62,500 bases of DNA from NCBI RefSeq assembly GCF_964340395.1, contig NC_135552.1:22097181-22159680 (forward strand), written 5' to 3'. Each line of letters starts with the position of its first letter. The stretch's first letter is position 1. The stretch is from Glandiceps talaboti (lineage: Eukaryota; Hemichordata; Enteropneusta; Spengelidae). The notes beneath the pieces are model-generated. The model saw only the letters and a program-made list of their open reading frames with translations. It searched no databases and had not been told where the DNA came from. The translations under genes and the position numbers were made by a program. Positions 35,301-47,300 of the stretch are shown in pieces.

Positions 35301-38300
35301 TTCCACGAGTCTGTTTGCACAGTGATTATGTAGATATTTATAGAAACTGACCTGTTTCAATGATTTGTACAGATTTGTTATCCTGTATGTATTATTAATT
35401 CACATGACCTTGATAACAACTCTTTTGACATTTACATTTAAATGGTAAAATCTAGTATATAGTAAGTTGTGTGTTATGTAAGGAATCCTAGATATAATTT
35501 TTTGGCATATTGATGGAAATTGGAAAAAATGTAACTCTTGTACATGAACACATGTAATTACAGCAGGTGATGTACAATGTAGTTATTTCAGGATATATTA
35601 AAAAACAATTCAGTTTTAGATATTGCATGCACACATGTATTAATTATTGTACATTATGATATTTTTAATAATTTTACTTTTATGCTATTAATACTGTACA
35701 TTTTTGTACATTGGGAATCTGTCTTGGTGTGCATGGAACTAGGAAGGACTTACAATGTGCGTGCAGGAGATGAAATGTTGAACTAAGTTGAACTAAGTTA
35801 CTTTCGAGGCTAGATTATAGATGTGGCCATAATTGAGCTAATAAATATCTAAATAATAATAGTCATTATTTACATGTACATGTACATCATCAGTGTAGCA
35901 GGAGTCGCACACTATACTGTAGTAGAAAGGCTACCTTCAAAGCAAACTTACTATTAGTATTGCTTCTGGGTCACAAAGTTCAATACCAGTTTGAAATGTA
36001 ACAGATGTTTTAAAGGCTCAGTTTAGATCATGATATTTAAAATTTAGGTGTGAAAAAAAAAGTTATTGAATCTGGTAGCTTTATAGAAAAAGTTTATCTA
36101 GAACAAAAAAAATGGTCTTATTAATCTTTGTGGTGCCTCTGATAACATAATGTTAATGGGCATCTACATGTAGGTGCTGGGATTGAAACCTTGGCCTTTT
36201 AAAGTTTAATTTCAGAAACAACATTATAGTATAGGTACATAAAAAGTTGTACATGTAATGTCAGGGCTCGAAATTACATGTAACATTAGTCCAATGTCCA
36301 CAGACTACCAATTCTTGTCAAAGGACTACCATAATTTGTAGCTAGTACTAGCCCACTTGATTATGCAATGATTTAAAGGATGGAAGATTTACGGACTGTA
36401 TTTAAAGAACATACAATTCCAACAGAGGAACTCTTTTCAGTTCATGAATATAGGACTACTGGTCACCATCCTTGGGCTACCAATTTCTGAAATTGGTAGC
36501 CCACTGGGACTACCATAGAAAAAAGTTAATTTCAAGCCCTGAATGTCTGGTGATTGACTTACAAACATGTACTTACAGTGTACAGATTTCAGCAGTGTTG
36601 GATGTGAGAACATTCCTATGGTGTCCTTACTCACTCCCCAGTTGTCTGGAAACCAACTTGACTGGAATGTTTTCCCTTGTCAATATGAAGTGGTAGGGGA
36701 CAATACCGAGACAGCATTACACTTTGGTGGTCTGATGCATTACACATTGTACTGAAGTATTCTATACAATACCACTGTGATTTACCAAACAGACACAGCC
36801 ATGAAGTGTTATTGAAAGTAGCAGTACCCAATTAGTTGCTCAGTTTTTGACCAATGTGAAATCAATGTGTTACTAATATAAACATTTCACTGCTGTTGAT
36901 TATTCATCGTAATGCAAAGGTTCCCTTGTTATGGTGCATACCGTGCATATGCTGTTGAGGAGATAGATGTATATATTATGTAATTTTTAAAAGCCTTGGT
37001 CAGATTAGGATTAACATATACATTTAGGTGTAAAAAAACAGTAGGGACTATACATGTACATGTAGTTGCTCCAAATTCAAAAGAATAATCTAATCATTAT
37101 AGCACCACTGATAAGATAATTATTAAGCACCTCAGATTTTAATATAACAGTGAAATATCTCCCTCATATTGCTTTATAGTACCCTTCAGACTTTTGGTAT
37201 GAACTTTGAACTTTGAACAGATATCAAAACAAATAGAATATTTGTATTGTTATTATTTTGAGCACAACTTCAGGCCATCCACACTGTCAACAATATCTGG
37301 CTTACATCATGAGTTTGATTTACAGTATTTAAAGCTGTACACAAGCATAGGTGTGTTGATCCATAGACCCTACACCCACGAGGGTCTATGGTTGGTCTAT
37401 GATACAACTGAATTCAGTTCCTGTGAGACAGCCCAGCCCGGAAAGAGGGTCACTTCCTGTCTGCCAATGATAACAAAGCTTGCATCTGTAAGTGGATGAT
37501 TCTGTCAGATTGACAAACTCTTCAAAGTTCATATAAGATTACGAGTGTCCAAACCATGTCATCATTGTGTAACACTGCACCCCCCCCCCCCCACACACAC
37601 ACACCACATGCACACCTCTACATCAAACATGGAAAACAATTTAAAGTGATGTAGAACAGTAGATCCATGTCTATGCACTAGATTGCAGTAAAAGTATGAT
37701 CATTTGGTGACTACATGTAATGATTTTTAGCAAGAACAGTGTTCTACATTTATACTCAAGAAGCACAGTGATAAAATATTATATGCTCAGTCTGAAAGAT
37801 CGTGGCATGAAAGTTTTGGTGGTGAATATGTTATTTTCCCATGGGATGGGGAAATCAAAATACAGAATCCCCATTCGTCTGGATTCTAGGCTATTTGTGA
37901 TGGACTTGTGATATGTCAAATATAATTTACATGCACCCTAATCCTGTAAACCAGAGTATAGCATTTAAAGCTTGTGGAGTTCAGGTTACGTGATTTACAT
38001 TAATTGGTGCCCACTTTCACTGTGTGTACATGTACAAACTTAGCTCCTGCAGAGTTGTACTTTACTTGATAAATTTGCCCTGACATCTGTCAGTACTGGA
38101 GCCAACTATACCATGATAATGGAATATATAATATTTACATGGATGCAGGAAATTAAAGATTTAATTACCAGAATGTGATGACTTGCCTAGGTTTGATAAA
38201 TACTGGCAAATGATTGCAGTGGCGTGATGGACATATCATGATTACTACTACTTCGACAAGTTTTATGCATGTTATATGAAAATTTCATCTGATTAATTCC

Positions 38301-41300
38301 GCATATTAGATCTATTGTAGAGAGAATACAAGACATAATATCAGCTATATAACATATTGTGGTAATATGGTTAACGGTAAAAACCAACAATATAATACTA
38401 GTATAATGAATTTTTACGATTAAACTTTATTCATAGATGCCGGTGATATTAAGTACTGTTTTCTGCTTCATTGAAAATGTGCAAGTTGTTATCATTCTCG
38501 CAAACCAGAGCTGTTATTTCTTCCGACGGCGTGTTTTCAACAGTGCCGTAAAAGAGGCCGTGGTTTGCGAGGATGGTTGTTATTCTTTCAGTGATGTAGC
38601 TTAACTAGAAATAAATGGCAATTTCTTCATCAAAGTGTATCTGTCCATATTGACATGATTGCATAAAAATAAATATATGCAATTATTCTGATGATGTTAC
38701 AAGCCAAAATAAATAACAATAACTTTTGAAAATTTATCTTTTCTTATTATGTTTGCAAAAAAGCAAATATGGTACATGTAGGTATTAGTGATGTTACTAT
38801 TAGTATTACCAAATAAATGACAATTATTTCACCAAATTTTATCTCTCCATACATTTGTATACATAGTTGCATAAAAACACAGTCAAGGAAGAAATCCCTG
38901 GTCTATGATAAAACAACAGATATTATGTAATGATTCTTGTGATGTTAGGGAATAAATGACAAAACTGTTTTGATTGCATAAATATCAATATAATAAAAAT
39001 GATATTTATTTGTCAAAATAAATTCGGAAATTTGTTGAATGGTCATCATCGAGCAGTACTGTAAAGCAGGAAGAAACCAGAGAAAACCTGTCATGATTAT
39101 GATCATTCAACATGTATGTTAGCAGTGACCAAATAAGTGCCAATACAGTAACTTATCAGAATTTATCTATCCATATTTACATCAAATACAGTAACATTTA
39201 TGTAAACATTGCAATAATATTGAAAGATTTGTCCGTTCTGGATAAACGATTGTGTGCATTACTGTACACAGTTTCTTGATAACCTGACACTTTATTTACA
39301 ATAGTAATAATAACCACGGTGACCCAGTTGTCACAAAGGTATCATTTTAAAACTGGCAATAAAATTGCATATGGTGAAATATACATACATCTATATGTAA
39401 TGTTCTCTTAATAGTCTTAGAGCTACAAATATACAGGTACTTCATAATGCTAGTTTTGAACAAAAATGGTAAGCATACTGGTATGAATTATTAAAATTCA
39501 ATAACATTGAATTGTGTGTTATTACAAGCCCTGGTATACACGTACGTACATATATTCACTGTGTGGATTAGCATTAGTAATAACGTTGAAATGTGTCATT
39601 TTGCAAGTTCTGCTATACCTATAGGCTATACTATGTTAATAGTATACATGTATATGCAATACTGTTCAATAATGTGTTATTGTAAGTTCTGGTATACTCA
39701 TACAGTTACAAGTGACATATAAATGCAATGTTTTTGCTATTGGGAAAACAGAAACTGGAAATACATTGTATGATAAACTGACACAGTTTCCAATATACAA
39801 ATGTACACTGTATTCTGTGATTTTGGTGGGGAAGTCTGGTAACTCAGGTATATGTATATGTTTACCTGCATTACCACTCGTTAACAAAAACAAGTTTTAG
39901 AACCGTGTATGCCAAATTACACAATAATGTTGATGTGTGTGTTAGCCTAAAGTTAAATTCCCAGTTGTACAGTGTACTACAAAAGTACTAATGTATTCAC
40001 CAGAGACCAGTGCAAGACAGGAACACAGCACTGTCTAGACAGGGAGTGGCATGTGTATTAGTATACAAAACATAACATTTGCTGATAGGGCAAGATCTTC
40101 ACCCAGATGAATATACATTTTGTAAATTTGCATGGAAAGTCTGGAGTTTCTCAAGAGTTTTCTAGACATACAGACAGATGGAGGGTCTTGGCTTAAAAAC
40201 TTTTATTTTTGGATGCCACATTCCAAATACAAGAGGTATAGTAGTGAGTCTCATTAGATGATAGATGAATGTTCCAAAATACCACATGGTAACTTATGCT
40301 GTTTGCTGCCAAAGTCTTGATCATTGAAAGTTATGGCATTCCTAAGAGTCAGAGAACAGCCAGAGGGAGAAATACAATATAAGTATTTTGACAGGTCAGG
40401 AGAAAAGAATTTACTGAAGTCAGTGATACTGTTACTGTGGTAGTTCAGAGGGCATTGAACCACACTCAAGTGAGATTAAAACTGATTGAGCACAGCTGAC
40501 TAGCTTGCTAGGCCAACCTGTCATAGTCAGCATGTATGCTAATGCATTTCATGAATAAACATCGAACAAAGAATATACACGTTGGCAGTCGGGTTCAAAG
40601 TTGAAACACTTTACAGTGATAAACAGATGTTCATCACAGTCGAATGAGGTCACCCATAGTGAACTGGTTTTGTGAAAAAAAGGATGAAAGGGACTAATTT
40701 ATTTTTCATATTTGTTTTGTGCTGTCAAAATCTCTTGTTCACCTACATTGTACTCTAGCTTGATACATTAAAAATGATGGGTTGATTTATAATGTTTGTG
40801 AATGAAATCTTGTAGCTGCATGTACATGCAGGTATTCAGGTACTAATTTATCAATTTGATTTAGATTCAGGAGTGTACATGAATTCACTTGCACAAACAC
40901 AAAATAACCTAAAATTAGCAGTGTTTTCACTTTATAGTTTCCATTACAGTCTACCATAATTTTGTGTGGAAACCCCAGTACATCAGAACCTCAGTAGATT
41001 TTACATGTACCTGCTTACCGCCATTGACAAAAACACTGATAAGATTCACAGATATGGTGTCAATTCTATCAGACTCTGATCATGTATGTCCTCTGTAATG
41101 TAAGCCAAACTGATTATGCTCAACCTTGTTACAGTAAGAGCGATTTCTTTTACAATGCACTAGAGTGTGATGTTCTGTTCCTTAGTGTGTGTATGTGGTG
41201 ACTCACAAGAAAACTCCATCATCTAGACCCACAACATGAAATGTTTTCTTTCATCAGAGAGGGCACAGTGTCTGCGCCACTCACATACATGTAAACCCAG

Positions 41301-44300
41301 ACCTTGCTCGACAGTATACTGTTGAGTACAGAAATATGTTGTGAGCTACATGTATGGACCTAGGCATCTGCACTTACACTGTTGTACAACATTGTTCATT
41401 TACAGCTGAATACAAATTCTCGCATGAAAAAAATATCACTCATGTTATTTGAAATTTATTTATATAAAAAATATTAGAATTGATATACTGTATGTAATGT
41501 TGTAATTTACCTTATCTTTTTTTCATCTTTCTTAATTTTGCAGAACACAAAGTAATCATTGTAGGACTAGACAATGCAGGGAAAACTACTATATTATATC
41601 AATTGTAAGTATTGTGTGATGGATTTTATTCTTGTTCTTATCTTAGCCTGTCTACTGGCATATGTTTGACTCCTTGATGTCATTCAATGTGGAGCATATA
41701 ATGATGATTTGGAGTCACACAGCATACTGAGTGGACAATAGGATTCCTAATTTTTCTTACATCGTTGTTTTCCATGTCTACAGGCTAAATATAATAACGT
41801 TTAACTTAAATATATTTCTCTTACTTTCATGGAAAGAACATTAGGGGACTTGGGGACATATATCGATAAATTTGTCGTAGCAAAATTCGTGTGATATTTT
41901 CGTTAGGAAAACAACAATCTAAGCAACAAAATGTGTGTGACTGTGTCCTTGGAGTAGACTTTACATGTGCATGTAGTTTTGCTATGGAATACAGTTTACC
42001 CTTGAGGTGGGTTTATCCTGGGATGAGTTTACCCTTGATAAGTCTGGGGTGGGTTTACCCTTGATGGGGGGGGGGGGGGGGGGGGGGGTACCCTTGATAA
42101 GTCTGGGGATGAGTTTTTACCCTTGATAAGTCTCGGGCAGGGTAAGTCTCAGTCAGGTTTACCCTTAATATTATGATAAGTCATGGGGGTGAGTTTATCC
42201 TTGATAAGTCATGGGGTGAGTCTTGTGTCTTCTAAATTATTTCAGTCTGTTATCTTTGCTACTTTAGCTGCAGTGTTTTCCAAAAAAAAAAGCTAGTAGA
42301 CAGTAAATGTAGAAAGTGGTTGTGTTGAAAGTAACATTAATTGAGAAAATGGCTGTAAGGTTAAATAGAGCAGTACGGTAATTTAGAAAATGCAGTCAGG
42401 TTGACAAATCATCAAGTGCATTCACATGTATGAGGCCAGGCGGTAAATTACAAGTCATAAAAAGAATGCATGTCATTGGTTTCAAGGCTACATGTACATG
42501 TACCACCTACATCTGCCATGCTTTTGAAGTGACAAACCTAATTTCAATATTTAATCTATCCTTCTCAACAGTTTAATTTTTCCACATCACTAGAGAGATT
42601 ACGATTATCAAAAAAGACTTTCAATGTTACTATCCATTGTTGTAAATAAATAAAACAAGCAAAAAAGCAGAGAGAAAAATATGGAATTGAAATTATTCTC
42701 CAAATTATCTCAGTCCTGAAATTGACAACTCCCAGTGATGTTCAATTGTGTGTTTACAAGAGCCCTTGTGAATCAGGTCAATAGGTGTCAGTTTCAAGTA
42801 AACTGTCCTAAAAAGAAATGAACACAAAGGTAGTACATTTTGTTTAATTTGCATAGCAATATTCTGTTATATTTTTTCAGGTGTTGTGTTTCAAATAGAT
42901 GTAAATATTGTCTGTATTGTAATTGTAACATGACGTATATTTCAGAAAATTGATTTATCGATTGTTCATACAGCCTACAGGAGTAGTTAATACTGATGAA
43001 ATAAACACATCATGTGATTGCGCTGTATGAATTTTATGATTTTTTATGGAAATTTGCCATTTCAGATAAACATATGGAATAATCACAAAAGCCCATGTCA
43101 CACGAGTTCCAGTGTGGGTACTCCGGGGTGTTTGTACTTGTGCTTGCAGTGTTTTCTGCTGCACTTTCACTTGCTATGCTTGTGTTGTTGTAGTTGTTGA
43201 AATTATAGTGCAACCATTTAGATGCAGTCATTGAGGCAACATGCTAGGCTATAAAGTTAGGATGCACCTTAGAGAACATTGAAAATTGAAGCTCTTAAAA
43301 TCTGTCTAAACTTTGCAATATGCAAGCATGTTTCTGATTCTTTTGAAATAATAACAGAAATTTGATGGTTCACAATCTCATCTTCAAGGAAATTGCCAAT
43401 CTTTTGTTTTCCTTAAATAGCATCACATGTACATGTAACACAGCTGTCAGTGGCCATATTGAATGCAGCAGCCATATTGGATTCTTTTAAATGACTGAAT
43501 TTTGATGTAATTTTGATGTCTATTTTTAAAAAATGTACTATGACCTCTAATGTTTTCCTTGATTGGTACTGAGAATGGGTTTCAGGTTTCTGGAACAAAA
43601 TGACAGAAAAAGTTGAAACAGTTTATTTCCAGAAACAGTTTATTTCCAAGGTGCAGACTGATTATATATACTCATTATATACATGTTTGATGAAAATATA
43701 GTGAAAATATCATGTAGATAAGAAATTAATGAAATAATTTGTATTTACCATATTACAATGTACTTCATGCATTTCAAGGGTATCTAATCAGAACAACAAC
43801 CTCTTTTGCTCAGTCAAAGCCGTAGTATGGCTTGGAAGAATGACTGAAATATTGTGCAATTTAATATTTGTATTTGAAAGTTTTATATCTTGATATTGAA
43901 CTCTTACAATTTTGTTATTCTATAACAGTTTGATGAGTGAAGTTGTTCACACGTCGCCGACTATTGGAAGTAATGTTGAAGAAGTCACATGGAAAAATAT
44001 ACACTTTTTAATGTGGGACATAGGTGGGCAAGAATCACTACGATCAGCTTGGCCAACTTATTTCACAAATACAGATGTAAGTACAACAGTATTATTTTAA
44101 TGACATCATTATTTAGTGTGTAAGATGTGACCTGTCATGCCATGCCCATCCTGTTGACCGATGCATGAGGGTACCCTGTCATAGTGTACCACACACACCA
44201 ATAATTATTTGATCATGATATTATTGCTATGAAGTATCGGTATTGACGTATACAGTCTTTGGTGTGTTGAGTGGTGCAAAAATTCTTTATTTAGTTCTGT

Positions 44301-47300
44301 CAGATTTGCCAAATTATGTTTTGAGTTCAAGTACTTGTAGTATACATGTACATGTACAAAATGTATGATGTTGTACATGTACACCCCATTAACATATTTT
44401 GTGCATCATTGATTATATATCTCACAATATCTGAAATTCAACATCTTCTCTCATACATTGATTGATGAGAAATAAAGTCAAGAATAAAGATCACTGATTG
44501 TTTACATTCATATAGGCCAGGGGACTTGTGGTGGTTTCACTATCTCAAGCCTACACCTTGAAAACTGGTTTGAACAATAGGCTTGAGATAGCGAGACCAT
44601 GGCAATTGGCTGGCTATAACATTCATAGTGAAACAGCCTGTCTTAAGCGTTGTCATTGTCTTTCCATCTCATGATAAGAAAGGTAATGATTCTTTCATGA
44701 TCCAATTTGTTTCTGTGGTATCAAGTAAAACTGACAAAAATGCAAGATATCTTGGGATGACTTTCAGCCCAAGGTCAGTGATCTCTGGGCCAGTTATATA
44801 CTGTCATCTACACATACGTACAGCTCAAGAAATGCTTCCTGATTTGGCTACCTTCAGGCTAGTGATGAGTTCTATCAATGCTAACATTGGCCTGGCATGT
44901 ACTGATGTACACCTAAACAGCATGTGCTAGTGGCTTCCTGATCTACTGATGGGTTATCGCAGTGCAAACAAGGCACTTACATGTACACCTTACCAGCATG
45001 TGTTATCAACTGAAAGGGTTAATGCCACAGGCACTCGAATCAATGTGTATGATTTAAAACAAAAAAAAATATGTATGTAAATAAGTCTTATTTACATACA
45101 TATTTTTTTTTCTAAATCATACACATTGATTCGAGTGCCTGTGGTTAATGCGGTACCACCCTATGTTAATGCTGGACTAGTCTGTTGTTAGTTCCATTAG
45201 ACTGACACCAGGCTAGCAAATTGGAAAAGGGTTGGTTCTGCTTGAGCTGTACTGAATGTAATAATTGTGTACATTAATCCATTAACATTATGTGTAACAT
45301 ATTGCCTGTTTTCTTTTTCTTTTTTAGTTTGTAATTATTGTTGTAGATAGTACAGATAGAGAAAGACTTCACATTACAAAAGAAGAGCTGTATAAAATGT
45401 TAGCACATGAGGTAAGTAAATTACATAGTAGATATAAGAGTAGGAATTGCACTGATAGTTGTGATTGGCACCCAATACGCAGTATTCTGGTTATGGAATG
45501 TGACCCTTTCTCAGATCACCACAAGAGGGCGAACCAAATTTGGCAAAGTGAGGACTAAAATTTGTGTCATGCATGACCATTGGTTGCATGAAGCAGTGAC
45601 TGAAATGTGTGTGAAAGAACTCTGAATATCCATATTAACAGAATATTGCAATAGTGGTTAGGTATGTTTTGATATCTGGTAGTCGATTGCTAATGAAATA
45701 GTATTGTGGGAACAACATAGACTATAATACTCTACTAAACCTGGCGTAGACACGAGTTGTCATGATGTAGAATGACCAGGGTATATAATCCATATTTTCT
45801 GTTCAAAGACAATATCGCATTGCTTGAGTATGGTATAACATTATAACTTACAATTCCAATATGGTAGAGAGTGTCATACACATGTACTCTCTACAAGTCA
45901 CCATATAGCTAACGTGTACACATTTCTAAGAGATTGCTTTTAATTTGCAATTACAAAATTTAATGAAAGAACCATATTCTGCAATTTTAATCATATCATA
46001 TATCAAATATCAATGTTAATGATACCAAAATCAAGGATAAAAAGTAAATCTTATAAATATATTACAATGTTAAATACTGCTGTCAATGTCAAAAATAAAG
46101 CTTATTAATGTTAAAAACAGACCTGTCAATGTTAATAACAGAGCACTTGGTGTTTATAACAAAACTGGCAATGTTAATCCTCTTTTGTGAAACTAATAAT
46201 TACAAACAAATAACCTCCTGGGGAGAGAGAGGATTTAAAAAAAAAAGCTTTCAATGTAACAACCACAGCTTTTAATGTTTAAATAAAACATTAAGCGTAT
46301 CATTGCCACAATACCAGTATTACAATTGACAGAATACAATGAGATTTATAAATTGATATCATTTGGACACTCAAATCACAATTATTCCACTTTCCACTTT
46401 GAGTGCCATTCTGCCAAGACTTGCATCAAATCGAAAATCCTGCATTGTTTGGTCACCTAAAACGTGCAGCAGTACTAGTTTATGCCAATAAACAGGACCA
46501 CTAAAATCATATTTTCTGTTTCTCGATTGCCAGCAGTACTAGTTTATGCCAATAAACAGGACCACTAAAATCATATTTTCTGTTTCTCGATTGCCAGCAT
46601 TACTAGTTTATGCCAATAAACAGGACCACTAAAATCATATTTTCTGTTTCTCGGTTGCCAGCAGTACTAGATTATGCCAATAAACAGGGCCATTAAAATC
46701 ATATTTTCTGTTTCTCAATTGCCAGCAGTACTAGTTTATGCCAATAAACAGGACCACTAAAATCCTATTTTCTGTTTCTCAATAGTCAGCATTACTAGTT
46801 TATGCCAATAAACAGGGCCACTAAAATCATATTTTCTGTTTCTTGATTGTCAGCAGTACTAATTTATGCCAATAAACAGGGCCACTGAAATCATATTTTC
46901 TGTTTCTTGATTGCCAGCAGTACTAGTTTATGCCAATAAACAGGGCCACTGAAATAATATTTTCTGTTTCTCGATTGTCAGCAGTACTAGTTAATGCCAA
47001 TAAACAGGGCCACTAAAATCATATTTTCTGTTTCTCGATTGTCAGCATTACTAGTTTATGCCAATAAACAGGGCCACTAAAATCATATTTTCTGTTTCTC
47101 GATTGTCAGCATTACTAGTTTATGCCAATAAACAGGGCCACTAAATCATATTTTCTGTTTCTCGATTGTCAGCATTACTAGTTTATGCCAATAAACAGGG
47201 CCATTAAATCATATTTTCTGTTTCTCAATTACCACAGGATTTAAAACATGCAGCAGTACTAGTATATGCCAATAAGCAGGACCTTAAAGGTTCAATGTCA

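Larger units (their letters stand above)
31000..41543. other. ARL5 intron 1
   Basis: About 10.5 kb without any recognisable coding region. It contains an (AT)n run, a Harbinger-type MITE (32497-32844), a hAT5-type MITE (36262-36541), CATAGACCC- and GGATTCTAGG-family hairpins and a palindrome at 38486-38583. The remainder is AT-rich sequence rich in TACATGTA words. Confidence 0.75.

Noticed and set aside
44628-44930. 100-codon frame in an ARL5 intron
   Set aside because: No ATG start, no family resemblance, no splice support.
46455-47237. CRISPR-like regular spacing of near-identical repeats
   Set aside because: Units are contiguous with no unique spacers, derive from the adjacent exon, and the genome is eukaryotic; it is a minisatellite.
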